Shown piece by piece: positions 44,301 through 54,831 of a stretch of 64,000 nucleotides of DNA. The DNA comes from Marthasterias glacialis (Eukaryota; Echinodermata; Asteroidea; Forcipulatida; Asteriidae), in contig OU452236.1 of assembly GCA_911728455.2 (NCBI GenBank), forward strand, positions 8,364,171 to 8,428,170. Direction: 5' to 3'. The notes under the pieces were generated by a model. The model was not told the origin of the DNA. It saw only the letters and a list, made by a program, of their open reading frames with translations, and made no database searches. A program made the position numbers and the translations under genes. Within the stretch, counting starts at the first letter, position 1, and each line of letters starts with the position of its first letter.

Positions 44301-47300
44301 ATGATGATTTTTGTTTATTGCAAAAGGGTGATATTGAGTTAGTGAGTGACTTGTTGATCGGTGGAGCTAATGTGAGACAAATAAGCTACGCTTCGATCAC
44401 CGCTCTTCACTTAGCCAGCATAGAAGGCCACGCCCAGGTTTGTTCATTCCACAAAGTATGTCTTCTTTATGTTAAGAACTTTAATTTAAGGTAAAAAAGA
44501 TCTTCGTGAAGTACAAAAACTTTGGTCGTTACCTATGGCATAGGATGGGTACTAAACCCGGAACCATGGTTGGATCCCTGGTTCACTCCACTTTACCTCC
44601 ATTCAGCCAAAATACAATGAATGAATAATGGTGGAAGCCTCTCGATGTTTCGTAATCCTCTTCTTGGACTGTCTGGAATTGGGTATTACACAAAAAACAA
44701 CCGCACAATAGCCAAAAATTGGTAAAATATTCAAGACCATGGTTTCTCTTTGTGTGGGTGAAACGAAGTATTTGACAGCGTGTGCTTGCTCAGTGCATGC
44801 ACAGCAGTGGAATGCCCGAACGACCTTTGTTCCGGTATTCCGATTTTACACAATGGCGTGTTTCAACATCGCCCATTTGCTGGCTTGAAAAGTGTTTTTG
44901 AGGATACACGTCAGCCGGCTCCAGCTGATTAAGGGGGTGATATTTTCTAACTTTTTCTTCAAAGGCTTCTTGGGAAGGGGCACTACCTGACAGATACCAT
45001 TACTTGCCTGCATTGATGGCTTCTTTTTGCTTTCTTGTTTGTAGGTCGTTGAGCTGCTGCTTAGATATGAGGCTGATCTGCATGCCCAAGATGTCTTCAT
45101 GTTCACTCCACTACACGCTGCATGTTTCTTTGGTCACGATCAGGTGTGGTTATCGAGTTTCTTTTCCTGTTTTTTGCAAGTGATTGCAAGTGATTGAACA
45201 ACTGTGCCCTTAAATATATGCCGCAGTACAGCTTAAAAAGAAATCAAGTCTCCAAGACGGGCGCTGTGCTTTAGTTAAATGTAAATTTGCCAGGTTTTCA
45301 TATTGTGTACAGCATTATCAGAGCACCATGATGGTTGCCGATGTTATTTGGACTGATGTTGTACCCAGAATCCTTTGCGCCAATCATTTCTGGTCCTGCG
45401 CACTGGTACATGCATATTAGTGTGGGCTGTTGCGTGCATGGTGGAACAATTGTGCACAGAACTATTCTGTTGGTAATCATTGCATCACACGCGTGTGCAT
45501 CTGCTGCTCACTGAAAGTGATTGCTACTTCCGGTTCCTAAGCTAGCATTTGTGTGTAATTTTACGAAAAAATCACCCATTTCATCGTTCAAAAACATTTC
45601 TTTTTACATAAACTTATCATTCTGAGAAGACCTTGAGTCTTTGTTTATTATTTATTATTATTATTATTATATCTTTCTGGTAATGAAACCAAGGGACCCT
45701 CAAAAGTGACTTGCACTGTGACCCGTAGGCCTGAAGATACCCATGTAGAGAAGATGTAGAAGAAATGTCAGTTTTAGATGTGGGAGGAAAACCCCAAATA
45801 GGGAAAACCCACGCAATCAGGTAGGGACTGAAAACCCAATCCACATGCAAGGCTCCAGTCCGGGATTCGAACCGGGGTCCACAGAGGTGAAAGGCGGGGA
45901 AAGAAACCACTGAGCCAACCTTTGAAGAACGTATGTAAAAGCCAAGAACAATTATTCAACTTTACTCACATAAATCCTCATACAAAAACTAGCTCAGTGC
46001 AATTCCTATGTACTGCTCGCAATCGGTTGGAGCCAGTTTGAATGAAGTGGGTGTGGCTTACAATGGAACTACTTCACACTTACCAACAGGGTAAAGAAGA
46101 AGGGGTCTGAGTGCGGTCAACTAAAAGTCGCCTATGGTAAGAAAAGTGTCAATGAAAGTTGCATATCACAGACGTTAAAGAGCTTTTTTGCGTTTCTGGG
46201 TAAGGATAGGTCTGGTTGAGGGGGTTATACAATACGCAAACCAACAGGATTGAGTGTTTCATGAGAGGTTTCGATAAATAAATATTATAGAAGTTCTTTT
46301 TGCAAAACTATGTCACCCATAGGTCGTAAAGTGTCTGATCAATCACAATGCCGACATCAACGTTGACGGTGGGGTCGGTTTGAGGCCTCTTCATGTATCA
46401 TGCGCTCAGGGATTCCTGACTGTAACAGAGCTGTTGGTAACCGGCAGGAAGAACAACAAAGCTGATGGTACGTATTGAAAGACAAAGTACCGGGCACATT
46501 TTCATAGAGCTGAAAATTTGGCTTAGCAATTTTTTGCTTAACAAAAAATGTGGCAGGATACCAGTCACAGATGATACATGTGACATGGTATTTTGGCTGG
46601 TAATCTTATCCCGGTAAGCAAAGTTGTGTTTATGCGAGGATGTTTTATGTGGTTCAATTAATAAACAAACAGTTCATGTTGTGTAGGTGGCATACAGTCA
46701 CTGACTTCAACTGTCTGTTACATGTTGTTTATAGTTTTGATGGACTTTGGTAGCCAATAAAAAAAATGAGTTTGAAGTTTGTGATTGATCGTTCAAGTTG
46801 TTAGAGAATTAAGATAAAATAATTTGTTTCATTTCAGTTAATATTCAAGACAATGAGAAGAACACGCCGTTGCACTACTGCGCAAGAGCGGGACATTTGC
46901 CAATTCTCAACTATCTTCTTGACCCTGCCCATTGTGTCAAAGGTCATGAGGTCAATATCTATGGAGACACTGCCCTGCATGTGTAAGTTGATTTCAATAC
47001 GCGAATGAATTAAATGTGGGGGAAGTCTTGTTATCCTGTTCGTCAGTGTGACATAATTCCACTGTAAGCCACGCCCACTTCACACAAACTGGCTCCAACA
47101 ATTACCAGAAGCCCAGATGAGTTGCATTGAGCTAGTTTTTCTTTGATGATTTATGCCAGAAAAGTTTAATAATTGGACTTGGCATTTACGGACGATCTTC
47201 AAAAACTAAGATCTTCTCACATTTAAAAGTTTCTGTCTTTTCAAGAATGCTTTTAAACAATGAAATGGGTGATTTTTTTTTTTAAAGTTACACACAAACA

Positions 47301-50165
47301 TATACCAGCTTTGGAGCTGCCTCAACCCTTACAGTTCCGAATCCTTCTGAATCCTATTGCCAAAGTGAAGGAATTTGAAGGAATTGTGCCCTCAGGGCCC
47401 AAACAACCAGCGCTTATCTCAGGATTCCAAGAATGTCTAAGTCCAAACAACTCGGTGTGGTGTGGCATAGGAGAAGAGGATATTGGAGTGATTGGGCCAC
47501 ATGCTAGCTGAACTGCCTAGTTAGTAAGGGTTAAGCTCAAAAAGTAGCTAAGCATAAAACAATTACGCTTACCAGAATAAGGTTACCGGTGAAAACAACA
47601 TCACACATGTACCATCCGTGACTGGTTTCCTGCTTAGCTTTACTTGGAAGAAAATTGCTAAGCAAAATTTTCTGCTTAAGCGGCTCCATGAAATTGGGCC
47701 TAGAGTCCGGTGCACTAGACCGCTCGAATAACTGTCTATACCTATGAATAATTCTTTCTTCTGCAGAGCTTGTTACCACGGCAAAGTTGAGGTAACCAAG
47801 CAGCTCCTGCCAAGAATGACTCCAGAATGCCTCACCGTGGAGAATATATTCAGCGAAACGCCTCTTCACTGGTAAAGTCTTCTCTCACTGTCTTAAAAAA
47901 ATATATATTTCATCATTGGATTTTTGAAGTAGCACATTCATTCCCAGCCTCTCGTTTTCATTAAACTCACTAAGATGAAAATTTTACCAAATATGATAGT
48001 CATGTTTTAACCTGTTCACCCCAGGAATTTCTGGGAAATGTTTCCTGGCCCACTTCTGACATTAATTCAGCCGTTGTCGATGACTTTTTTCAATGCAGCG
48101 CTTGCACTTCTGGACAGAGCATTGATTTGGTGAAGTTTCTATCGGAGCAGAATGGAGTCGACATCAACTACCAAGGTCGGGACGGACACACAGGTAACAC
48201 TGCCCTTTGGATTTGGATTTTTCTGATGAGTTTTTAGGCCACAAATTTTGACTCGGACCTTCTTAACTAGCCACTGACGTCTGACCTATGACCCCTGACC
48301 TCATGTGTGGAACAGGGAGTACCCCCCCAAAAAAAAACAAAAAAAACTTACCCAGTCAGTTTCCCTTGTGGGTTATTGCTTGATATTGAAAAAAATAAAA
48401 AGTTGCATCACCCTAACGGTAGATCCCCGTGCTGCCATTTCCCAGGTTATATCCATAGAGCTAGCTCTATGGTTTTATCGTATAATGGGATGTGATAACT
48501 TGGCTACACGGCAGTAACCGGTTGAATGGCTTCTGATTGGCTACCCCTGAACAAAGATATTGACAAAATAGGCAGACTGCCAACATTAGGGCTGGATAGC
48601 TCAGTTTGTAGAGTGTCGGTACGTTAAGCCGGTGGTCGCAGGTTCAAATCCTGCTCCAGTCAATTTTTCTTTGTTCACCCCAAAAGAGGAAAACCGGAGG
48701 GCCGGGAGAAAAACCCTCTTGGCTTAGGATAGAACCAACGCACAACTCTACTCACATATGGCCCTAGCCGGGAATCGAACCAGTGCCACAGTGATGAGAG
48801 GGGTGAGCTTTATGCACTAGCCAGCCATGCCATAGTAAGTTATGCATCAACACAAATTTTTAATCAATGTTTGATTGAATGTTCTTATTCCAGCATTACA
48901 CAGTGCTTGCTACCACGGCCGGCTCCAATTTGTGCAATTCTTGATAGAGCAAGGAGCAAACCTGGACTTAGCTTGTCATGATGATGTCGTGGCCAGCCAA
49001 GCTAAAAAACAGACATGTCTCGTCTGGGCAAGCGAAAAAGGTAATCTTTAATAGTCCACTGGTTACGGATGGGAGACCTTTTTTGGATGCTAGCTGGCAG
49101 CAGATTTTCCAGTTATATCTGTTGTTCTTGGAAATGTGTGCATGCTCAGAACTACATCATCAATGAAAATTTATCTGGTATGTCTGCTGCCACTTAGCGT
49201 TCCAAAGTCGACCATTCTTAAACAATTTCGGCTTCACAAGAAACAAAAATTGCAAAATTAGTAACATACAGTTGATGTCAGTGATTAGCAAGTTCGATCA
49301 AGGACCATAGTTAACCATAGTTCGACTAACTCTGATCAAACTCCACTAGTCGACGATGGTTGGACTAGTCTAGTCGACTATTTGCAACCAGCCTATCGAG
49401 GTTGGTCGCATCGCTGGTTACCAATAGCCGTTTCATAAGCACAGTGCAGAGAGGACCAGTTATCAGAAAACTGATTATGTTGATTTCGCATGGACATGAC
49501 TAGAGTCGTTCGCACTTCAACTAATAATGTCACTAACCAACCACTAGTTAACCATTGATCCTTGATCGAACTTGTGTTACAGTGCCGTAGAAGAAACACA
49601 TACTACACATTACACGCTTATGCTTGGAGTGTCGTGGCTGAGCGATTAAGATCACCGGACTCAAGTTCTGGTGTTGTCCGCAGCAGAGTGTAGGTTCGAA
49701 TCCCGGTCGCGGCACTTGTGTCCTTGAGCAAGATACTTTACCATAATTGCCTTGTCCTTCGGATGGGACATTAAGCCATAGGTCCCGTGTACTAGGATAG
49801 GTAGTGCACGTAAAAGAACCCAGAACACTTACCTTGGAAGAGTAGGGGTTTACCCGGGTGTTTTTGGTTCACATGGCAAGCACCCTTTTCTACAGGTTTC
49901 CTCAGTCTTGATAGCTACAGTGATTAAGTTCGCTTATGAGGCATCCTTTGTTTCATTACCAGAAATATATAATAATAATAATAATTACCATGATTTTTAG
50001 GTGCAATTTGACTCCTAAAATGGGGAGCGTGGCAGACATTAGCTGTGTGTGACATTGGTGCAAAGGGCAAATATTTGTTTTTGTTTTTGTTCAACCTTAG
50101 GTCATGATGATGTGGTGGTCCTTCTGAAGAAAGCGTCACAAGACAGACCGGCATTTTCCACATGA
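41210..50165 (+). CDS. Ankyrin-repeat protein related to TNNI3K, without kinase domain (whole gene span)
   Basis: Eleven exons (41210-41321, 42091-42197, 42668-42765, 44327-44437, 45045-45143, 46323-46467, 46838-46982, 47767-47871, 48099-48193, 48894-49040, 50101-50165) join in frame to about 409 codons. Exon order, exon content and residues follow the ankyrin half of TNNI3K, a cardiac dual-specificity kinase: an N-terminal helix WLKRVSDSY, then about ten ankyrin repeats ([34 protein letters not shown]), [40 protein letters not shown] and a closing [15 protein letters not shown]. In TNNI3K a tyrosine-kinase-like domain and a Ser-rich tail follow. Here TGA comes eight residues after the last repeat, and 7.5 kb of sequence before the next gene shows no kinase motif. 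The start exon is missing. It could be a kinase-less paralogue or a short isoform whose kinase exons are elsewhere. Confidence 0.88.
41400..41665 (+). repeat. Tandem duplication of about 118 bp in an intron
   Basis: CACAAAGAGGACAGATGGTG, TTTGCCAATTTTTG and CAAACCTGTGTCCGAGTTT occur twice (from about 41443 and 41560). Related text lies at 44730-44850 and, inverted, at 58260-58390, so this is a dispersed repeat. Confidence 0.6.
42091..42197 (+). CDS. Ankyrin gene, exon b
   Basis: Acceptor GTTTGTTTTGCAG, donor GGAG|GTAAGT. Completes the Cys codon from exon a, encodes [15 protein letters not shown] and [13 protein letters not shown], and ends in phase 1. Confidence 0.85.
42279..42625 (+). mobile_element. 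tRNA-headed SINE, family A variant
   Basis: Head GTGTCGTGTCCAAGCGGTCT, B box GGGTTCGAATCTCGG, body TTGTGTCCTTAAGCAAGATG. The distinct tail (CCCCAGGGAGCTGAGAAAGA, AAGCACATTGAGACGTTA) ends in a TTATTATTA run. Lies in an intron. Confidence 0.8.
42668..42765 (+). CDS. Ankyrin gene, exon c
   Basis: Acceptor TTATTCCTAG, donor TTTAAG|GTGAGA. Encodes [20 protein letters not shown] and [11 protein letters not shown]; exits in phase 0. Confidence 0.85.
42800..43480 (+). repeat. Minisatellite of about 140 bp carrying a tRNA B-box-like motif
   Basis: Five monomers each contain CCTCTGTAGGGCTGGG-like text then GGTTCGAATCCC at 42827, 42969, 43106, 43249 and 43389 (spacings 142, 137, 143, 140). CCCAATTTG and CACAAATTAAATCCCCTGGG-like text follow. 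The GGTTCGAATCCC core equals the internal RNA polymerase III B box, but no A box precedes it. Confidence 0.8.
43656..44045 (+). mobile_element. tRNA-headed SINE, family A
   Basis: Head GCGTGTCGTGGCCAAGCGGG, anticodon-arm-like CCGGACTCAAGCTCTGG, B box GGGTTCCAGTCCCGG, body and tail as in the other copies, ending near TATAAGAACATCA. Confidence 0.85.
44327..44437 (+). CDS. Ankyrin gene, exon d
   Basis: Acceptor TTTATTGCAAAAG, donor CCCAG|GTTTGT. 37 codons, phase 0-0, one full ankyrin repeat ([16 protein letters not shown] then [14 protein letters not shown]). Confidence 0.88.
45045..45143 (+). CDS. Ankyrin gene, exon e
   Basis: Acceptor TTTCTTGTTTGTAG, donor TCAG|GTGTGG. 33 codons, phase 0-0, encoding [16 protein letters not shown] and [14 protein letters not shown]. 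Confidence 0.9.
45465..46090. mobile_element. MITE with CTGTTGGTAAATCATT-type ends, split by a SINE
   Basis: CTGTTGGTAATCATTGCATC at the left and TTCACACTTACCAACAGG at the right. The interior has CTTCCGGTTCC and GGAGCCAGTTTGAATGAAGT. A minus-strand SINE (45690-45935) lies inside. Relatives at 62004-62346 and 47031-47225. Confidence 0.7.
45690..45935 (-). mobile_element. tRNA-headed SINE, family B
   Basis: On the minus strand: GGTTGGCTCAGTGGTTTCTT (A-box region), CCCCGGTTCGAATCCCGGAC (B box), then CCTTGCATGTGGATTGGGTT. Same family as 6848-7045, with better-preserved promoter boxes. Confidence 0.8.
46323..46467 (+). CDS. Ankyrin gene, exon f
   Basis: Acceptor TGTCACCCATAG, donor GATG|GTACGT. 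Encodes [16 protein letters not shown] and [20 protein letters not shown]; exits in phase 1. Confidence 0.9.
46838..46982 (+). CDS. Ankyrin gene, exon g
   Basis: Acceptor TTTGTTTCATTTCAG, donor CATGT|GTAAGT. Encodes [20 protein letters not shown] and [11 protein letters not shown]; exits with two bases of the Val codon. Confidence 0.9.
47031..47225 (-). repeat. Fragment of the CTGTTGGTAAATCATT MITE
   Basis: CCACGCCCACTTCACACAAA and CTGGCTCCAACAATT are the reverse complement of the right part of 62004-62346. Confidence 0.55.
47767..47871 (+). CDS. Ankyrin gene, exon h
   Basis: Acceptor TCTTCTGCAG, donor CACTG|GTAAAG. Encodes [17 protein letters not shown] and [10 protein letters not shown], a stretch closely matching TNNI3K. 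Confidence 0.9.
48099..48193 (+). CDS. Ankyrin gene, exon i
   Basis: Acceptor TTTTTTCAATGCAG, donor ACAG|GTAACA. Encodes [20 protein letters not shown] and [11 protein letters not shown]. Confidence 0.9.
48590..48840 (+). mobile_element. tRNA-like SINE, family C, with an opposing tRNA-like end
   Basis: GGCTGGATAGCTCAGTTTGT (A box) and GGTCGCAGGTTCAAATCC (B box) frame a tRNA-sized 73-bp head whose 3' end TCCAGTC pairs with the 5' GGCTGGA. About 100 bp later the minus strand carries another B box (CTGGTTCGATTCCCGGCTAG). The copy is a pseudo-tRNA-derived repeat in an intron rather than a functional tRNA gene. Confidence 0.65.
48894..49040 (+). CDS. Ankyrin gene, exon j
   Basis: Acceptor GTTCTTATTCCAG, donor AAAAAG|GTAATC. 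Encodes [20 protein letters not shown] and, after a short loop, [13 protein letters not shown], the counterpart of the last TNNI3K repeat. Confidence 0.9.
49069..49216. mobile_element. TGGCAGCAGAC MITE copy e
   Basis: ATGGGAGACC and GCTGGCAGCAGATTTTCC at the left; GGTATGTCTGCTGCCACTTA and TCGACCATT at the right. It lies in the last intron of the ankyrin gene. Confidence 0.75.
49287..49574. mobile_element. MITE with AGCAAGTTCGATCAAGGACC ends, copy 1
   Basis: AGCAAGTTCGATCAAGGACC and ATAGTTAACCATAG are mirrored by CTAGTTAACCATTGATCC and TTGATCGAACTTG. A second copy lies at 61573-61906. Confidence 0.8.
49627..49985 (+). mobile_element. tRNA-headed SINE, family A (complete copy)
   Basis: Head GAGTGTCGTGGCTGAGCGAT, B box AGGTTCGAATCCCGGTCGC, body CCTTCGGATGGGACATTAAG, and tail TTTCATTACCAGAAATATAT followed by AATAATAATAATAATT. 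This is the best reference for the family in the window. Confidence 0.88.
50101..50165 (+). CDS. Ankyrin gene, terminal exon k with early stop
   Basis: Acceptor TTCAACCTTAG, then [21 protein letters not shown] and TGA at 50163-50165. In TNNI3K the equivalent segment runs on into the linker and kinase. A strong donor (TCCTCA|GTAAGT) sits about 45 bp past the stop, so a 3'-untranslated intron or a read-through isoform is conceivable. Confidence 0.8.
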
Positions 50166-51293
50166 AGAGGCTTGGCTAATCACAACATCTCAAGAGTCCT
50201 CAGTAAGTCACGGCCTAAGAAAAACTCGTGTTGGTCTTCCTATTGCCTTTTCAGTTTGAAGTTCTGGCGCAGACTTAAAGGGTTTGTGACTAGGTTTTTT
50301 GTTTTTTAACCTTAACCCTTAAATGCACGTGGAATAGACCTTGTGCGTCTGATGTCATGAGTCCCATAGAGATATGTACAACAGCGCCCTCAGTGAGGTC
50401 AAAACGGCCGTAAGTTTACTGTAGGAAAACAGCTGTTCTTACCCTCTGTAGATGGGTTGCAGTAAACGCCTTCTTTGACGACAATTTCTATTTTGGCCTG
50501 TTGCCGTGTCAAGCTCTGTAAGCTTCAACTCAGCTTGAGTTGCTTACTGACCAATCATGAAAGGAGTTTATAAAACGCACGCATGCCGCTTGCAGTGCTT
50601 ACGCGTAATGCACAGTTGTGCGCTCAAAAATGTGCAGTCACTGTCATCAAAGATGTCTGATTTTTCCCACTGTTGACGTCAAGTGCAATCCATCTGTAGT
50701 TTAAGCAGGAAATATTGCTAAACACTTTTCTGCCTTGTAGAATTGAGCAGAACACCAGTCACAAATGGTACATGTGACATGGTACTTTGGCTGGTAAACC
50801 CCATTCTGCTAAGCATAAACTGCTTTGTTTTGTGCTGAAGCAGCTCTATGACATTGGGCCCCTGGTCTTCAAGGGGTCAGTATTAAAAACGTTTGATAAA
50901 TGTTTACATTCCATTCCTGACACAAGAAGGTGTGATAAGTTTAAACTCAGCAATATTCGTTAAGTTGGCGTATCGGACCAGATATCATCCATCGTTCGAC
51001 AGTAGGCCTAGTATTTTAAAATCTAAATCACATGACATTTTGGCTGATGACTGATTTTTCTCAAACTCAAAACTTCTGTGCTACGCAAAATTTTGCTCTA
51101 AATGGGGTTTTAGTTTTGGCCTGGAAAAATCCCAATGGCTGAGGCCCAGATTTATAGCAGGTTTACCATAGCATTTTGCAATCATCTGCAGTTATCTATT
51201 TTTTAGTTTACAAGATTTTAAAAATGCTGAATTTGTGTGCTACGTCTTTGTGAGCAGGGAATCTTTAGGTAGGCAAAAGTATGTCAAGGCTCA
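50166..51293. other. 3' flank of the ankyrin gene
   Basis: No protein-kinase motif (no HRD or DFG context) in any frame that I could find. Confidence 0.45.
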
Positions 51294-51780
51294 ATTTCAC
51301 AAAGTGGTACGATTGATCTTACGATATGTATCCATCTTAATTGCTAAGCAATATTAGTTATCACACAATTGCAAGTGGAATACGTAAAAATGTAGCGCTT
51401 CTGCGTCCCATATACCACAAGGTCGTGGGCTGAGTGGGATGTGGGATGCAGATGCGCTATATTTTTTCCGTATTCCACGAGTTTGTGTGTGATAACGAAG
51501 TTATCATCCAGCCAACTTTATACCGCCTCATCAAAACGGACAACGCGCAAAATTTGAAACGTTATTTTGCACTGAGCGTGACGCATGACACTCACAATAC
51601 ACAGAGTGCAATATAAAACTGGGAGTATTATATGGTTTATTGTCACCCTCCCGTTCGAGCAATCTGATTGGAGGATTAGTGCGTTCTGGAATGTGATGTC
51701 ACAATACAAATCACTATGGTGGTATTTGACAACTCATCTTAAGATGAATCTTAGTGTTTTTTGAATACCAGCCCAGGGCC
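51294..51780. mobile_element. CTCAATTTCACAAAG MITE interrupted by a compound foldback
   Basis: The left part (CTCAATTTCACAAAGTGGTA, CTTAATTGCTAAGCAA) and right part (TGTGATGTCACAATACAAAT, ACTCATCTTAAGATGAATCT) together form one copy of the family at 7297-7443. About 340 bp separate them. Confidence 0.7.
51357..51496. repeat. 140-bp hairpin, compound foldback family
   Basis: GTTATCACACAATTGCAAGT, GGAATACG and AGCGCTTCTGCGTCCCATAT are mirrored by ATGTGGGATGCAGATGCGCT, CGTATTCCACGAG and GTGTGATAAC. The sequence is homologous to the hairpin at 55011-55148. About 190 bp of tail (to about 51690) with AATCTGATTGGAGG follows. Confidence 0.8.
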
Positions 51781-52787
51781 CCATTTCATAAAATACAAAA
51801 TCTGTAAGTATAGAAAAGTTTTGCTTAGCAAAAAAATAATCTTGCTTGGGAAAACAAGAGAGTTACCAATGAAAAACCCATGTAATGTACATTATTTGTG
51901 ACTGGTTCCCTGCTAGATTTTTGCAGACGAATGGATTTATTAAGCAGCATTTCTGCTTTACAGTTGTATGAAAGTGGGCTCTCAGCCGAAAGATCGTTTG
52001 CTCACAGTTACAAACAAACAAACACACCATCAAACAACAAAGAAACCCCTGCGTTACTGCAGGTTTTCCAGTGCAGACTGATGCAGATGTGACACTCCAC
52101 GCCCAAAACTGGGCCCTTTTCTGCCAAAACTCATAACTAGGTACATTTGCCCATTAAATAGATAAGAATAACAGCTTTCAAACAACACTTAGACCTGATA
52201 CCTCATTCTTGTAAGTGCAAAACAGTTTCTCCTAAGTGAAGAGCGCCTTGTTTGTACCAGAACATTTCAAAGGGCACCAAGACAATGACCAGGGGCATGG
52301 GGGCAATCGCCTTTGATGCCTGCTATAGGGCAAGTATTTCTCAACATACGGGATGCTGAAGACATCACATCACGTCGATATCAAGGCTGATGTTTCCATT
52401 GTCTTCACTTTTGATGCCATTTCACAATTCTCCGAGAACTGCCTGATTTTGGCATGGGATTTCACATATGTTAATTAAACAGCTGTGGTTGTTCCATATG
52501 CATGTACTATCTAGCAAGTTTACTCAATTATTTAAACAGGGTGCGATCGTTTGAAAAAGCAATATTAATAAAGACATTTGTTTTAGTGAATGTCTATATA
52601 AACTATCAGTATTACTATTACATAAAAGAGTTGTGAATATATCTATTGTAAACTTTGCCACCTGTAACTCATATAGAAAGCTATTTAGAGTTGACGTAAA
52701 TACTGAAGTCAAGTTAATGTAATATTTTAAGGAATTTACCGTACTTTAAAAAGAAGGCTTGTAGCCGAGGGTAACGTAAAGGTCATA
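51781..52787. other. Gene-free stretch
   Basis: AATAAAG near 52567 could be a polyadenylation signal, but no transcript end can be assigned. Confidence 0.35.
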
Positions 52788-52991
52788 ATTGACCGATTCA
52801 TTAAGCCCAACCCCCTAAATGTATTGACCAATCACAGCATTGGCTACATCACCACTGTACCCAAGGGCAGCACCATATTAATTTCCCCAATAGGACTTTA
52901 TCGTGTCGGACTTTTGTCAGACTTTCGGTGGCGTAGCCAAGGCTGTGATTGGTCAACATGTAAGGTGGCTGGGCTTAATGCATCGGTCTTT
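52788..52991. mobile_element. MITE with ATTGACCGATTCATTAAGCC ends, copy 3
   Basis: TTGACCGATTCATTAAGCCC and TTGACCAATCACAGCATTGG are mirrored by GGCTGTGATTGGTCAACATG and GGGCTTAATGCATCGGTC. The shared interior TTTATCGTGTCGGACTTTTG matches the copy at 15069-15355. Confidence 0.85.
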
Positions 52992-53559
52992 TGATCAAGT
53001 TATGCCATTCACATTTATCCATAACAGTATAGCTTAGTTGGTGCTTCTTGCGAAACGAGTTTTTGTGATGCAAACTGTTTCACTTTTGTAATTTGCCTGA
53101 AGTATAAACTGGCTTTACCTAGAGGTTAGAGTTAGAAGTTTAGCCAAGTAACTCAATCAAAACAACTAAAGGTATTTATTGTATCTGAATGTTTTTTAAT
53201 TATTGAATTTAACCCATATCTGCCCAGCTGGTCTTATGCTGCTTTGTGTGCCAGAAAGAAGGGCTTAGAGCTTTTAGCCCTTCTACAGGCCACACAATGA
53301 TATTCAATATATTGGACAGTTTTTATGCTACCTCAGTGTCTACTGTTAGTTAATTTTTCAATTTTGTAAATATAGCATTCCACTCATTTGCACTGAATTT
53401 GTTCATTATATTATTAGTACTATGTATTATTTCATTAATGCCTTGGGAACAAACAAAACTTAAATCAAAATATGTGAGTGTTACTATGAAATTCAAACCC
53501 TCATTCTTGGTGACATTTTCCATTTTGAGTTGACCAACCATTTAAAACCATTCAACTGT
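52992..53559. other. Gene-free stretch
   Basis: A small hairpin, AGAAGGGCTTAGAGC with GCTTTTAGCCCTTCT, sits near 53256-53285. Otherwise nothing recognised. Confidence 0.35.
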
Positions 53560-54335
53560 GCAGGTTGTGTATGGTGGCACTACTGTGCACAGAAGTAAAC
53601 TGTGGTACTGTGATATCACATTGCAGGCAGGCATAGTTTATCATTCAAAACAACAGAGCATGATGTTGAATGGTCAGACAGTAGGAGGGTTGACTGTGTA
53701 CTGTGTAGATTCATTCACCACATGATATCACATTGCAGGCAAGCATAGTTCATCATTCAAAACCAGATGACATTGAATGGTCAGACAGTAGGAGGGTTGA
53801 CTGTGTACTGTGTAGATTCATTTACCAAATGATATCACTTTGCAGGATAGCGTAGTTCATCTATCAATTAAAACCAGGTGACATTGAATGGTCAGACAGG
53901 AGGGTTGATTGTGTATTGTGTAGATGCATTCACCACATGATATCACATTGCAGGCAAGCATAGTTTATGTATCATTCAAAACCAGATGACATTGAATGGT
54001 TAGACAGGAGGGTTGACTGTGTACTGTGTAGATTCATTCACCAAATGATATCACTTTGCAGGATAGCATAGTTCATTTATCAATTAAAACCAGGTGACAT
54101 TGAATGGTCAGACAGTAGGAGGGTTGACTGTGTACTGTGTAGATTCATTCACCAAATGATATCACTTTGCAGGATAGCATAGTTCATTTATCAATTAAAA
54201 CCAGGTGACATTAAATGGTCAGACAGTAGGAGGGTTGATGCAATCATATCATACTGCTGGCTGGCATAGTTTATCTATCATTCAAACCACAGTGGATGAT
54301 ATTGAATGGTCAGCCAGCAGAAAGGTTTTAATGAT
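53560..54335 (+). repeat. Satellite of about 108 bp, seven monomers
   Basis: GAATGGTCAGACAGTAGGAG followed by GGTTGACTGTGTACTGTGTA recurs near 53668, 53775, 53886, 53994, 54102, 54212 and 54304. Same family as 6440-6800 in opposite orientation. Confidence 0.9.
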
Positions 54336-54831
54336 TTTGTTTTTAGTTTTCACAGCAAAATCTATTTTTTAACTTATTTTATTCAGTTTTTCTTCTTTGG
54401 CAAAACACTTGTGATCCATGTTTTCTTTTACTGCAAACAAAGGCCAGTACTGTAATTTCATTTCTTTATTGATTAAAATCAAAGTTTATTTAATCTGTTG
54501 TATCAAAAATACTTGACAAACTACAGTAATATTTAATTGAGTATTAGTGCTTTGAAAATTCATTAGTTTCTTTGAATTGGTGTAAACAAAGCACTGCAGC
54601 TTAAATTTTATTTTTGTTACTTTTGATTGGTGTTTCTTTTCATGAAATCACCAATATTTTTTAATTCAGTGTTATTGCATTGCAAAGTACTTCTTTTTGA
54701 GAAATGTAAACAAAACAATGCAGCGTATTTATTTGTTAACTTTCGATTAATGTTTGTTTATGTGAAGTGAGGCATTACATGGTGAAGTATTGATATATTC
54801 GGTTTGCGATAATTTCACCATTTGATATTAC
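54336..54831. other. Gene-free AT-rich stretch
   Basis: A roughly 125-bp motif (CACTGCAGC, TTTATTTTTGTTACTTTTGA) occurs twice in diverged form near 54588 and 54716. Confidence 0.35.

Noticed and set aside
48595..48670. Functional tRNA gene
   Set aside because: The head is tRNA-like, but the anticodon stem is poor and the sequence continues into a SINE-type body.
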